A stretch of 63,712 nucleotides of DNA from Alphaproteobacteria bacterium. Its GTDB lineage: Bacteria > Pseudomonadota > Alphaproteobacteria > UBA8366 > Aestuariispiraceae. The position numbers and the translations under genes were made by a program. The DNA is taken from contig SPJV01000213.1 in assembly GCA_006844765.1 (NCBI GenBank), forward strand, positions 1 to 63,712, given 5' to 3'. This document shows positions 35,049-44,504 of this stretch, one piece after another. A model generated the notes under the pieces. It was not told the origin of the DNA. It made no database searches and saw only the letters and a list, made by a program, of their open reading frames with translations. How positions within the stretch are numbered: position 1 is the first letter of the stretch; the number at the start of each line of letters is the position of its first letter.

Positions 35049-36931
35049 GCCGCCACTCCTTTTAGCTTTGCTCCCTCAATCGCCCGCACGAAATGCCCCT
35101 CGCCCAGATCATGCAGGATCGGTCGGCTCTCACCATCATCTGTGAAAGGAGCGGCCCAACCACTTGGAACGGAAGCCTTTTCAGACATCAAATGCTCGAA
35201 ATTCAAGAGCCTATCCGGATTTGGATCGGGCACGGCCTGCAACAGACCTTTGGTATAGGGATGAACCGGATTGCGGAACAGAACTTCGCGCGGCGCAAGC
35301 TCTACCAGACGGCCCCGGCACATCACCGCGATCCGATCCGCAATGTAATCCACCACCGCCAGATTATGGGAGATGAAGATCAGCGTCAGACCAAGCGTCG
35401 ACTGTAGATCTTTCAGCAGATTGAGAATCTGCGCCTGAATAGACACATCCAGAGCGGATACCGGCTCGTCGCAAATCAGAACTTCCGGCTTCAAGGCCAA
35501 AGCCCGGGCAATGCCGATCCGCTGGCGTTGCCCGCCGGAGAAGCTGTGCGGGTAACGCTTCAAATGCCGCATATCGAGGCCGACAATCTCCATCAGCTCC
35601 GACGCCAGCGCCTTCCGTTCATCATCGGATCCCAGGTTATGGATCGCTAGTGGTTCGGTCAGGATGTCCAGAACCGTCATCCGCGGGTTGAGGGACGAGA
35701 AGGGATCCTGGAACATGAACTGCATCTTCCGTCGAAATGCCGTCAGCTCCCTTTCCTCGAGGGACAGAAGATCGATATCTCGTTGGCCGTCATTAAAAAT
35801 GACACTGCCTTCGTCAGGCGTCAGCGCCCGCATCAACATTTTCGATAGGGTCGTCTTCCCACATCCGCTTTCGCCAACCAAGCCAAGGCTTTCACCACGC
35901 TTCAAGTCGAAGCTGACACCATCAACAGCCGTTACACTGGATGTCCCGCCACCCGTAAACCCGCCTTTTTTGATGGTGAAAGATTTGCGAATGTTTTGGA
36001 CGCTAAGGATCGGTTTGTTCGGGTCCTTCGCCTGGGTCCGCGTTTGGCCGGCCTTAAGGCGCTCGGTTTTCGGTGCGATCTCGCGGATTGGGACCAGCTT
36101 TTCACCGGGCTTCATGTCGAAGCGGGGTACTGCGCGCAACAATGCCTTTAGATAGGGATGCTGCGCATCGCGGAAAATGTGATCCTGGGTGCCGGCTTCC
36201 ATGACCCGTCCGTGATACATCACGACAATTTCTTCTGCGACATTGGCAACAACGCCCAGATCGTGGGTAATCATCAGAACCGCCATGCCGAATTCCGACT
36301 GAAGGTCCCGCATCAGCTTCAGGATTTGCGCCTGAATGGTCACATCCAGCGCCGTTGTCGGCTCATCCGCGATCAGCAAGGCGGGGCGGCAGACCAGGGC
36401 CATCGCGATCATTGCGCGCTGCCGAAGACCGCCGGAAAGTTCAAAAGGATAGGTCCGAATGGCGCGTGCCGGATCCGGGAAACCGACAAGCCGCAGCATT
36501 TCTTCCGTCAGTTCCGTCGCCTGGGAACCGGTGGTGTTCCGATGCAGCTCCAGCGCCTCAGAAATTTGATTTCCAACGGTATGGACCGGGGACAGCGACG
36601 TCATCGGCTCCTGAAAGATGATGGAAATCCGTCCACCACGCAGGCTTTGCATCTCCGGCCCGTCGCGATTGAGTTGGGCCAGGTCAATGGGTGGTCCGTC
36701 AGTAGCGGGGTCGTCGAACAGAACTTTGCCGCCGGAAATTTCGCCGCTTTTCGGCAGAATTCCCATGATCGTCTGACTGACGACCGATTTTCCAGATCCC
36801 GACTCACCGACCAGCGCGACAGTGCCGCCTTGCGGTATTCGAAAACTGACACCCTTAACAGCTTCAATCGTGCCTTCGGGCACTCGGAATTGAACCTTTA
36901 GATCCTGAACCGAAAGCAGTTCACCCGCCAT
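35045..36931 (-). CDS. Peptide ABC transporter ATPase with two fused nucleotide-binding domains (YejF-like)
   Basis: A 628-residue duplicated ATPase. NBD1 has Walker A GESGSGKS, signature ELSGGLRQR and Walker B LLIADEPTTALD. NBD2 has GESGCGKT, FSGGQRQR and VLICDEPVSALD. Each half ends with the oligopeptide-transporter C-terminal extension. I chose the ATG at 36931 (MAGELLSVQDL); an upstream ATG at 36949 adds six residues. It lies 76 bp behind the small membrane-protein gene of the glycosyltransferase cluster, on the same strand. Fused NBDs are usual for YejF. Confidence 0.93.
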   Translation of the reverse strand: MAGELLSVQDLKVQFRVPEGTIEAVKGVSFRIPQGGTVALVGESGSGKSVVSQTIMGILPKSGEISGGKVLFDDPATDGPPIDLAQLNRDGPEMQSLRGGRISIIFQEPMTSLSPVHTVGNQISEALELHRNTTGSQATELTEEMLRLVGFPDPARAIRTYPFELSGGLRQRAMIAMALVCRPALLIADEPTTALDVTIQAQILKLMRDLQSEFGMAVLMITHDLGVVANVAEEIVVMYHGRVMEAGTQDHIFRDAQHPYLKALLRAVPRFDMKPGEKLVPIREIAPKTERLKAGQTRTQAKDPNKPILSVQNIRKSFTIKKGGFTGGGTSSVTAVDGVSFDLKRGESLGLVGESGCGKTTLSKMLMRALTPDEGSVIFNDGQRDIDLLSLEERELTAFRRKMQFMFQDPFSSLNPRMTVLDILTEPLAIHNLGSDDERKALASELMEIVGLDMRHLKRYPHSFSGGQRQRIGIARALALKPEVLICDEPVSALDVSIQAQILNLLKDLQSTLGLTLIFISHNLAVVDYIADRIAVMCRGRLVELAPREVLFRNPVHPYTKGLLQAVPDPNPDRLLNFEHLMSEKASVPSGWAAPFTDDGESRPILHDLGEGHFVRAIEGAKLKGVAA

Positions 36932-37007
36932 GACCCACAAAATCCCCAATACCTATCAGCGGCAGAAACCGCCTTTTTTGCTTGCCCCCTATAATCCCAG
37001 CCGCATC

Positions 37008-37508
37008 CTATTCATCTTCCACCGAATGGCCAAGCATAGAAAAGTTATGGGCGCTGGTTGGATCGAGGAAGATTTTGTTACGACGCGCGGCATTTAGTGT
37101 TGCCCCCGCCAATTCATCGAAACGCTCCAGATTGCTATCCACTGATACTTTCTGATCTTCTGAGCCGATGGTGAGGGACATCCATCCCTTCCCTTCCCCA
37201 TTTCGTCGCCCAAAATAGGAGAGCTTTATCCGGTCGAGTTTTTCAATATCGACACTGCGGGAGATGAGGCTCCGGCGATGGATCATTGAGCCTTCCAGGA
37301 TGATTGCGGTGCAGGCACTTTCGACGGCTTTCATGCCCATAGCGGCAAACAACAAAGCGGCGACAGCTAACACCCAGACCAACCAAGGCAAAGGATCCAA
37401 GAACAGTATTGGGCCGAGCGTCGCAACAAGACCCAAAACAGATCGCGCGGCATCCCCCATGACCTGGGCGCGCTGATAACGGAGTTCGATGGGCTTCGAC
37501 CGTGTCAT
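37008..37508 (-). CDS. Small membrane protein, unrecognised, PH-like tail possible
   Basis: A 166-residue protein. Two adjacent TM helices (about residues 18-36 and 40-62) are followed by a soluble beta-rich tail (AIILEGSMIHRRSLISRSVDIEKLDRIKLSY...) that resembles bacterial PH-like membrane proteins; this is a resemblance by eye only. I chose the ATG at 37508, which overlaps the deacetylase stop by ATGA. A longer reading from 37604 would lie inside the deacetylase. It is the last gene of the glycan-type cluster. Confidence 0.7.
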   Translation of the reverse strand: MTRSKPIELRYQRAQVMGDAARSVLGLVATLGPILFLDPLPWLVWVLAVAALLFAAMGMKAVESACTAIILEGSMIHRRSLISRSVDIEKLDRIKLSYFGRRNGEGKGWMSLTIGSEDQKVSVDSNLERFDELAGATLNAARRNKIFLDPTSAHNFSMLGHSVEDE

Positions 37509-38275
37509 CAGGCCACGACCCTTGCATCTCTGTCTCCAAACGACAGCCATTGTGAGCCCGGGTGCTCGGAAATCATGTCGGCGAAACGCGCAATGAAATC
37601 CCAACTTTCCGCGTCATGGCGCAAATGATGGGTCAGCAAGCCCGTCGGTTCCTCTGTATCGATGGCGGGGTTTCCCTGGCGTTTTGCCATCAGATGGTTA
37701 AGTGCGGGGGACAGTGTCTTCTCATCGCCCAGATATTGGGCATCTTGTCGCCAATCCGCCGGATCGAAATGTGTGTTCAGTCGCCGGCTGCTGTCTTCCG
37801 GTTTGCGTGCACCATATAAAGAGACAATTGCCGGCCCTTGTTCGGGCACCTGATCCGCGATGGCGGGGGTAATTCGGTTCCAGGGGGGAACGAAGAGGGG
37901 GTCCAGATTGATGCTGTGTGCCTCGGCGAGGTGGCTAAGTTTTTGCCATCCCGATGCGATATCGGCTAGGGCCTCTGTAAGCTTTCGGTCGATTCCAAAT
38001 TCGCATTTCTTACCTTGTGTGGCAAAGTTCCGATGGGACCAGCCATGTTGGGCGGGGGCAAGGTTGTGATGGTTGGAAAGCCATTCGAAAAGAGACGGTT
38101 CCGCCGGTTCGGGAATCACCGCGATACTGACCGGGCGCCCATCCGCGACTAAGGCAAGGCGATCCAGCGCCGGGCTTGGTATCGTGGCATCATCATCACG
38201 CCACCAAAATGTGGCAACCCGTCCAGCGTCATGCCAGAGATCAAGCTCGCGGGAAAAGGCTGTCCACATCGTCAT
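37508..38275 (-). CDS. Polysaccharide-deacetylase-like protein
   Basis: A 255-residue protein related to the NodB/polysaccharide deacetylase superfamily. ATFWWRDDDATI carries the Asp cluster of motif 1; APAQHGWSHRNF is motif 2 (H-x-x-x-H type), and FVPPWNRI is motif 3. The C-terminal GLLTHHLRHDAESWDF supplies the last histidine. There is no signal peptide, so it probably acts in the cytosol on a sugar intermediate. It starts 9 bp after the GT gene upstream and overlaps the next gene by 4 bp. Confidence 0.85.
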   Translation of the reverse strand: MTMWTAFSRELDLWHDAGRVATFWWRDDDATIPSPALDRLALVADGRPVSIAVIPEPAEPSLFEWLSNHHNLAPAQHGWSHRNFATQGKKCEFGIDRKLTEALADIASGWQKLSHLAEAHSINLDPLFVPPWNRITPAIADQVPEQGPAIVSLYGARKPEDSSRRLNTHFDPADWRQDAQYLGDEKTLSPALNHLMAKRQGNPAIDTEEPTGLLTHHLRHDAESWDFIARFADMISEHPGSQWLSFGDRDARVVA

Positions 38276-38284
38276 TCGCTTTCC

Positions 38285-39481
38285 TTACCGGCTTGGTCTG
38301 GATTGTGAAAGGGTGTGCAATATCGACGCTGTCTGTTCGGCCCCATTCATCTGAAATGGGTAAGGTTCCGGCCGGCCATTCTTAACCGCTGTCGTGGCGG
38401 CCGCTGAAAGGTTCTCCGGCGATAGTGTTGCCTCCGAAACCACGGTCACCAGGTTTTGCGCTGCCAGCAATTGCGCGCGAAGGGGCTGTTCGGTTTCGCC
38501 AGTGCCTTCGAAGGGGATGAGCACCGCCGGGCAGCGCGTCTGAGCAAGATCCATGATCGTGTTATAGCCTGCCTGGCTGATGGATAGGCTGGCTTTCGAT
38601 AAGAGATCCGGAAAATCCTGGCGCGCTGGTTCGATGATGATGGAGGCGCCGGCGATCCCTTGGTTTGCAGTCTCCAGCAATGACCGGGATTGGCTGGGAA
38701 GATTCTCACCCAATAGAAATCGCCAAGGTCTGTCGGTGAGGAGCCCATTTTGACGCGCCGCAAGCGCGGTTTCGAAAACCGCAGCACCAACCGCCCCTCC
38801 GCCGGCAGATACGATAACCTCACCAGCATTGTCAGGGTTTGCATTTTCGGCGCTCGACGGCAGTAAAGAAGGCGCCACGACATAGCCCGTGTATACGGTT
38901 TTTTCCGATATGCGAGAGGCCAGAGGGAAGCTAAGTGATAAGGGGGCGAAATCGGCATCGCCATGCACAAGAATTTGGTCGAACGCCGCCGTTGCAACCG
39001 CTGCAATGCGCGCCAGTTTCTTCGGGTCTTTCTTGGCGACAAGGATATCGCGGATGGAACAGGCCGTAGGGATTCCAGCGGTTCGGGCTGCAGCCAATAA
39101 AGGATCCAACTCGAACGCGAAACGCCTTCTGGCAAAGGGATAGCCCTCGACCAGCAGGACATCCGGTTTGATCGCATCAAAAGCGGCCAGAACTTGGTCT
39201 TTTCTCGCCTCTTCCCATGCCGAATCTACCGGGTGGCCATTTTCTTGGATAAGGCCGGAAAAGGCTGCATCGGCGGCCCTGACGGACGGCAAAGGATAAA
39301 CGGAATAGGGCAGAGACGGGGATTCAGGATTCTGCGTTTGCTTATCCGTGAACATGCCGCCTTCTAGCAGCGTTACGGAGAAACCGGCATCCGCAGCTGC
39401 CAAGGCGATCCGATGGGCGCGGACCCGATGGCCGATACCCAGCAGATGTTGCGTATGGAAGAGCAGTTTTGGCTGGGTCAC
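38285..39481 (-). CDS. MurG/GT28-like glycosyltransferase
   Basis: A 398-residue GT-B fold protein. The N-terminus LLFHTQHLLGIGHRVRAHRIALAAADAGFSVTLLEG has the G-x-G-H loop after strand 1. The C-terminal half has SQAGYNTIMDLAQTRCPAVLIPFEGTGETEQPLRAQLL, the nucleotide-sugar site of MurG-like enzymes. The start is GTG, overlapping the phosphatase stop as GTGA. It is clearly related to the GT at 42514-43749, so the cluster has two paralogous enzymes of this type. Donor and acceptor unknown. Confidence 0.85.
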   Translation of the reverse strand: MTQPKLLFHTQHLLGIGHRVRAHRIALAAADAGFSVTLLEGGMFTDKQTQNPESPSLPYSVYPLPSVRAADAAFSGLIQENGHPVDSAWEEARKDQVLAAFDAIKPDVLLVEGYPFARRRFAFELDPLLAAARTAGIPTACSIRDILVAKKDPKKLARIAAVATAAFDQILVHGDADFAPLSLSFPLASRISEKTVYTGYVVAPSLLPSSAENANPDNAGEVIVSAGGGAVGAAVFETALAARQNGLLTDRPWRFLLGENLPSQSRSLLETANQGIAGASIIIEPARQDFPDLLSKASLSISQAGYNTIMDLAQTRCPAVLIPFEGTGETEQPLRAQLLAAQNLVTVVSEATLSPENLSAAATTAVKNGRPEPYPFQMNGAEQTASILHTLSQSRPSR

Positions 39482-40077
39482 GGTTTGGCCTCCGCCAGAG
39501 ACACGACATCACAGATCGGCTGCGGGGCGCCGGATGGAGACAATGTGTATATATAGGCGGTCGCGGGGTGGAGCTTCATGGGTGCTTTACCCAGCATATT
39601 CCATCCGGTTGCCCAAGCCATTGTCGCTCGAATGATGCCTTTATGGCAAAAAATCAAGGTGTTGCGCCCTGATTTTGCAATGTCTTCATAACATGGTGTC
39701 AGGCGATTAATCAGGTCATTCGGTGATTCACCACCCGGTGCGCAGAAGTCGCGACCTCGATCCTCCCTGGCCTTCATTTCCGGACCAAGCTGTTGGCGCA
39801 ACGCTGACAGGGTTTCGCCTTCCCATTCGCCAAAGTCTGTTTCAATCAAACGGTCATCAATCTCGGGCTTTGCACCTGTGACAATTTCTGCAGTTTCCCT
39901 GGCTCTGGACAGGGGGCTCGACAGGATATGCCAAGCGCGAAGGGATGGCGGCAGTCGCCAAGTGAAAACCGCCTGCCGCCCTGCCGTGTCCAACGGGATG
40001 TCGCTACGTCCTTGCAGTCGTCGATCCCGGTTCCAGGCGGTCGGGCCATGGCGAATTAAGCCAATCGTCACGCTCAT
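39478..40077 (-). CDS. Histidine phosphatase family protein (phosphoglycerate-mutase-like)
   Basis: A 199-residue protein. The phospho-histidine motif is LIRHGPTAWN near residue 6, with LSSPLSRARETAEIV and the second catalytic histidine in LIFCHKGIIRA. I chose the ATG at 40077, 10 bp behind the GT4 gene. Placed between glycosyltransferases, it could dephosphorylate a sugar or glycosyl-phosphate intermediate, but the family is broad. It overlaps the next gene by 4 bp. Confidence 0.85.
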   Translation of the reverse strand: MSVTIGLIRHGPTAWNRDRRLQGRSDIPLDTAGRQAVFTWRLPPSLRAWHILSSPLSRARETAEIVTGAKPEIDDRLIETDFGEWEGETLSALRQQLGPEMKAREDRGRDFCAPGGESPNDLINRLTPCYEDIAKSGRNTLIFCHKGIIRATMAWATGWNMLGKAPMKLHPATAYIYTLSPSGAPQPICDVVSLAEAKP

Positions 40078-40087
40078 TGCCCAGACC

Positions 40088-41221
40088 TCATGGTTTTCGG
40101 GATGCTTGGACAGAGTCAACCAGCGCTTTCAGATCTTGCGCCACGATGTTGATATCATGATTCTTTTCGACATTTATCCGCGCTTCTTTGGCCATCTCAG
40201 CCCGGCGATCAGGCGCATCGATCAAGTCTGCGAGACCCGCCGCAAATCCCGCGGCGTCCTCCGGCTGGTGATGCAGGGCGGAACGGCCCGGTTGGGTCAG
40301 CGCACAAATGCCGGCGCGGTTGCCGACCAGAGCCGGTAATCCGGCGGCCTGCGCTTCCAGGGTTGAAAACCCGAAGGCTTCGTTCACACCAGGCCAGAAA
40401 TAGAGATCTGCCGCCGCGAATAGCGCTGCAATGTCTTCTCGTGCCAGTGCGCCGGGAAAAACAACGTTGCCCCTATCTGAAAAGGCTTCAACGACATCTT
40501 CCTTTGCCGGACCATCGCCTGCCGCTATGAAAGTCCAGTTGCGGTGCTGGATGCGGCCCAAGCTTTCAGCCATGACCCGATATGACGCCAGCTTGTCGCC
40601 TTCACGCATCATTGCTGCGGTGACGATCCAGACAGTATCTTCTGGAATGTCATAACTAGTTGCCAGTGTGGCGCGCAGCGAAGGCCGATCATGCGCGGGC
40701 GCAAAACACGTTGTATCGACCGGCACATTCAGTTGAGACATTGTCGCCCCAGGCTTCAACCATGAAGCTACGCCTTTCAGATCGTCCGGATTCGGTTGAA
40801 GGACAAGATCGGCGGCTTTCAGCGCCTCTATGGATGCCTTAAATCCATGGTTCCATGGGCCATCTGCTTGTTTCCCGGCAACACTGGCTTCAACAACGAT
40901 ATAGGGGATGCCGAAAGTTTTCGTAACTGCCGGACCAAGCCAATCGGGCGCCTTGTGATAGAGGTGATAGGTAATCCAACAGCCGGGGGGATCATCGGTC
41001 ATCTGTTCTATCAGGCGGGCGGCTTCCGCAGCACCTTCTTGTTCTAGACGCCGTTGTTGGTTCGTGTCGCCCAAACCATCGCGGCTTGAGAATTCGCTTG
41101 CGATTTGAATCTGATAGCCGGCTTTCTCAAGACATTGAATCAACAGCCGCGCCATTGTGCGATCGCCGGAGGGGACCGGATGCGATGGCGGTTTCATCGG
41201 GGCATAAAAGGCGATCTTCAT
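40088..41221 (-). CDS. Glycosyltransferase family 4 protein
   Basis: A 377-residue GT-B glycosyltransferase. The N-terminus MKIAFYAPMKPPSHPVPSGDRTMARLL and the C-terminal donor site LYFWPGVNEAFGFSTLEAQAAGLPALVG, with the E-x7-E pattern, are typical of GT4. AAGDGPAKEDV is the usual G-D-G-P. I chose the ATG at 41221, which overlaps the upstream gene's stop (ATGA); the GTG one codon earlier is an alternative. Linked sugars unknown. Confidence 0.88.
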   Translation of the reverse strand: MKIAFYAPMKPPSHPVPSGDRTMARLLIQCLEKAGYQIQIASEFSSRDGLGDTNQQRRLEQEGAAEAARLIEQMTDDPPGCWITYHLYHKAPDWLGPAVTKTFGIPYIVVEASVAGKQADGPWNHGFKASIEALKAADLVLQPNPDDLKGVASWLKPGATMSQLNVPVDTTCFAPAHDRPSLRATLATSYDIPEDTVWIVTAAMMREGDKLASYRVMAESLGRIQHRNWTFIAAGDGPAKEDVVEAFSDRGNVVFPGALAREDIAALFAAADLYFWPGVNEAFGFSTLEAQAAGLPALVGNRAGICALTQPGRSALHHQPEDAAGFAAGLADLIDAPDRRAEMAKEARINVEKNHDINIVAQDLKALVDSVQASRKP

Positions 41222-42495
41222 CACACTTTATCTGGCCCAGGGTCTAGCCCGAACATTGTTGCCAAATCGTCCAGATGATGATCGGCATCAAATGCTGTCC
41301 TCACCCGTGCCTCTCCCTTCTCGGCCATCGCAGCCCGGCGGGCCGGGTCGCGGATCATGCGGTCCAGGGTTGCCGCCAGGGCTGGTGGATCCCCGGGTGG
41401 CACCAAGGCGCCTGTTTCGCCCTCTGAAATTAGTTCCGGAATGGCTGAAACCGCCGTGGCGATGACACAGATACGCTGGCTTTGCGCTTCCATCAGGACG
41501 TTTGGCAGGCCGTCCCGATCCCCATCACCTGCGATTTTACTGGCAAGCACGAAGAGATCGGCTCGCCCCAGGGTGGCCAAGACTTCTTCCTGCGGTTGGG
41601 CTCCGCGCCAGTCGATCCTGTCCGCGATTCCCGCTGCTGCCGCCCGCGCCGCCAAATCATTGGTCAAGGCGCCCCCCCCAATATGGATCAAGCGCCATGC
41701 AAGATCATCGGGCAAAGACGACAAAGCATCGATCAAATCGTCATAGCCCTTTTTGGCGACCGCGCGACCAACAGAAACCAGCGTTACGGGGGTGCCCGGA
41801 TCGGAACCATCTGGCCCAACCGGTCGCGCAGTAGGGGGTGAAAACCGCGAGAGATCGAGCCCGTGATATTGCAGGGCCACTTTCTCTTGGCTCGGGGCAA
41901 GGCTGCGCAAATGTGCGGCCCCTGATGCTGTACAGGTGACGACCCAATCTGCCTCGGTCAGTTTCTCTGAGATTTCCCAATCCGGCGATGTCCAGATATC
42001 CTTTGCATGGGCCGACCCGCTCCACGGCAGGCCGCGCATGATCGCCGCATAGCGCGTAACCGATGCGGGGGTGTGCAGGAAGTGGAAATGCAGCCGCTCA
42101 ATCTCGTCGGGCAATTCTGCGGCCAGAACACAGGCCTGGCCAAAACGACGGATCCGATTGGCGGTTCGATCCCGCGCCAGGTCACGGCGCCAGGCGGCAA
42201 AAGCGGCTTTGTAGCCGGGAAGCCGCCGCGCTCTGCGCCATCCCCTAAAGACCCGCCCGGCCTCATCACCAAGATATTCCGGCAGGTAGAGGACAGGTGC
42301 TTTGATTTCCGCGTGGATTGGGTGGGTTGTCTTGTCGGTCGGGTGCCGCAGGGAGACGATGCGAATGTCGAGCCCGCGCTTTTCCAACCCACGGATTTCT
42401 TGGGCGATGAAGGTTTCGGACAGGCGCGGATAGCCTTTCAGCACAAATGCAACAGGCCCGGGCGAGACGGAGCCGGAGGGAAATGGTTCGGACAT
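41221..42495 (-). CDS. Glycosyltransferase family 4 protein (colanic-acid/WcaL-like)
   Basis: A 424-residue GT-B enzyme. VAFVLKGYPRLSETFIAQEIRGLEKRG is the typical start of exopolysaccharide GT4 enzymes such as WcaL/AmsK/ExpE7. HAKDIW and the donor-site motif LFVLASKIAGDGDRDGLPNVLMEAQSQ (E-x7-E) follow. It begins 18 bp after the upstream GT gene, and its stop overlaps the next start. The similarity to exopolysaccharide enzymes suggests an envelope glycan or glycolipid. Confidence 0.88.
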   Translation of the reverse strand: MSEPFPSGSVSPGPVAFVLKGYPRLSETFIAQEIRGLEKRGLDIRIVSLRHPTDKTTHPIHAEIKAPVLYLPEYLGDEAGRVFRGWRRARRLPGYKAAFAAWRRDLARDRTANRIRRFGQACVLAAELPDEIERLHFHFLHTPASVTRYAAIMRGLPWSGSAHAKDIWTSPDWEISEKLTEADWVVTCTASGAAHLRSLAPSQEKVALQYHGLDLSRFSPPTARPVGPDGSDPGTPVTLVSVGRAVAKKGYDDLIDALSSLPDDLAWRLIHIGGGALTNDLAARAAAAGIADRIDWRGAQPQEEVLATLGRADLFVLASKIAGDGDRDGLPNVLMEAQSQRICVIATAVSAIPELISEGETGALVPPGDPPALAATLDRMIRDPARRAAMAEKGEARVRTAFDADHHLDDLATMFGLDPGPDKV

Positions 42496-42513
42496 CAAGA
42501 TACAGGGGCCGGC

Positions 42514-43749
42514 TTAGGCTTGTCTGTGTTCGGCAAGCCGGATCGGTTGCCTGGGCCGCTTAATGAGTTTTTCCGTCAGTTGATTGACGTTGCTGAGCCC
42601 GTCCAACAGGCCCGGAACAACGACGTCGGAAGGCCGAGGTTGCTGGGCAAGTTGGCGCAGCGCGGTTGTCATATCACGGGGTTCCCGTGCATTTTCATCG
42701 GTCAACATAGAGACCAGACCCAGCTCTTGCGCCCGGGCGGCACGGATCAACTGCTCCCGGCGCGGCTTGGTGCGTGGGATAATCAATGCCGGTTTGTCGA
42801 AGGACAGGATTTCGCAGAACGTGTTGTATCCCCCCATCGCCACAACACCGATGGCTTCATTCATCAGGCCTTCCAGATGCGCATCGAATGTCACGGCTTC
42901 GACATCGCTGAGTTTTTCCGCCCGTGCCATGAACTCATGCTGGCGTTCTGTCTGCATGAAGGGGCCAAGCACGAGCAGGGCCGGATAAGGGAGGGTCCGA
43001 TCAGTCTCATAGGCTTTGAGCACCGCATCGACCATTTCTTCACCATCGCCGCCGCCGCCGGGCGTGACGAGAACATAGGGACCATCGAATTTGGTCGATA
43101 CCCGCGATGGCGCAACATCAGGAGAGACGGAGCGCTTGAGGTACCCTGTATAAACCATTTTTCGGCGGACCGATCCCGGCAGGCTCACCCCTTCCAGCGG
43201 GTCACAAATCTGCGGCAGTCCATAGACCCAGATCTGATCGTAAAGTTCTGATAAGGACGGGGCGACATTCTTCCTTTGCCATTCCGGGCCCAACAAGTCC
43301 GGATCGTCCATAACGTCGCGCAGGCCGAGAATCAGGGGTACCCCCTTGCTCTTCAGCATCCAAAGCGTTTCTTCAACTTCGTTGCGCAAACCCAAAGGTT
43401 CTTTATCGACGATGAAGAGATCCGGATCGAACATATCGGCGGTGTGGCGGATGATTGATTCCCGCAGCGCCAGTGTTTCTTCGGTATCGATATGAAGCTG
43501 TAGCGAGGTGTAATCACCGTTGCGTAGCTTGATCACGCCTGGGATTCGGACGAAATCGACACGGGCACGGAAGTCAAAACTGCCGATGATCGGAGAGCCG
43601 GTAAGGATGAGAACGGTAATCTTGGCTTCGGCATCGACCAGCGAATGCGCGATTGCCCGGCAACGCCGCAGATGGCCAAGCCCAAAGGTATCGTGACTGT
43701 ACATCAGGACGCGATAATGCTTCTGCTGACCGTTACGCCCGCCGACCAT
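42514..43749 (-). CDS. MurG/GT28-like glycosyltransferase, first gene of the cluster
   Basis: A 411-residue GT-B protein. VLMYSHDTFGLGHLRRCRAIAHSL carries the G-x-G-H loop; VLVTPGGGGDGEEMVDA and MGGYNTFCEILSFDKPALIIPRTKPRREQLIRA form the nucleotide-sugar side. Its layout matches the GT at 38285-39481. It is the first gene of the leftward run; the 266-bp gap upstream (43750-44015) must hold the promoter, but none is obvious. Confidence 0.85.
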   Translation of the reverse strand: MVGGRNGQQKHYRVLMYSHDTFGLGHLRRCRAIAHSLVDAEAKITVLILTGSPIIGSFDFRARVDFVRIPGVIKLRNGDYTSLQLHIDTEETLALRESIIRHTADMFDPDLFIVDKEPLGLRNEVEETLWMLKSKGVPLILGLRDVMDDPDLLGPEWQRKNVAPSLSELYDQIWVYGLPQICDPLEGVSLPGSVRRKMVYTGYLKRSVSPDVAPSRVSTKFDGPYVLVTPGGGGDGEEMVDAVLKAYETDRTLPYPALLVLGPFMQTERQHEFMARAEKLSDVEAVTFDAHLEGLMNEAIGVVAMGGYNTFCEILSFDKPALIIPRTKPRREQLIRAARAQELGLVSMLTDENAREPRDMTTALRQLAQQPRPSDVVVPGLLDGLSNVNQLTEKLIKRPRQPIRLAEHRQA

Positions 43750-44015
43750 ATCGTGAGTACTTCCCTGATTGCCTACCCCTACGGGCTCAAACCCGCACCC
43801 CGCCGGTAAACTTTATTAGTTTAGACCGGCACGAGGTATGGACTATGGCATAGAAGCTTGCAGACGCAAACCAGCTTTGACTGAGAATATGAATTCTAGG
43901 AATCGGCTGAGGCTCTTCTGCAACGCTTATTGACCGCGCTGGATTTGCCGCGTGCGAAACCAGCCGGCCTCGGTTAGGAAGAAACTAAGATTTGCGTGAA
44001 AGGGTAGAAGTAACG

Positions 44016-44504
44016 ATGTCTAGACTGGATTCAGCAATCCGCCGGCTGGAAGCACAGCGCGCATGCTTGGATATGGCCGCAGAGATGATCGCCGGCACTG
44101 ATGGGCTGGTGCTGGAGCTGGGCTTGGGCAATGGGCGCACCTTCGATCATTTGCGGGAGATCATGCCGGGCCGGGAGATCTATGTATTCGAACGCAAGGT
44201 TGCTGCACATCCGGATTGTGTCCCTGAAGCCGATCGACTGTTTGAAGGGGATATCCTGGAAACCCTACCGGCGGCGGCTCAACGTTTGGGGCGCCGTGCG
44301 GTGTTGGTGCATTCAGATATAGGCACTGGGGATTCTACCCGAAATGCGTCGCTGGCGCAGCAAATCGCAAGCCTGCTGCCGCCGCTTCTGGCACCAGGCG
44401 CCCTCCTGCTGAGTGACCAAATCCTGCCGGTACCGGGCGCCGAGCGCCTGCCGCTTCCGGAAGGCGTTGCGGGTGGTCGCTATCAGGCGGTTCGCATTCC
44501 TTAA
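44016..44504 (+). CDS. Small class I SAM-dependent methyltransferase
   Basis: A 162-residue protein. MSRLDSAIRRLEAQRACLDMAA leads to motif I LELGLGNGRTFDHL (33-46). VYVFERKVAAHPDC has the acidic residue after strand 2 (written here as YVFER), and ALLLSDQILP is the later strand. I chose the ATG at 44016, with AGGGTAGAAG upstream; a GTG-type start at 43992 is less likely. It is convergent with xthA and shares its last four bases (TTAA). Acceptor unknown. Confidence 0.8.
   Translation: MSRLDSAIRRLEAQRACLDMAAEMIAGTDGLVLELGLGNGRTFDHLREIMPGREIYVFERKVAAHPDCVPEADRLFEGDILETLPAAAQRLGRRAVLVHSDIGTGDSTRNASLAQQIASLLPPLLAPGALLLSDQILPVPGAERLPLPEGVAGGRYQAVRIP

Noticed and set aside
42007..43251. 414-residue plus-strand frame across two glycosyltransferase genes
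   Set aside because: It crosses the boundary of two well supported minus-strand genes and shows no recognisable domain.
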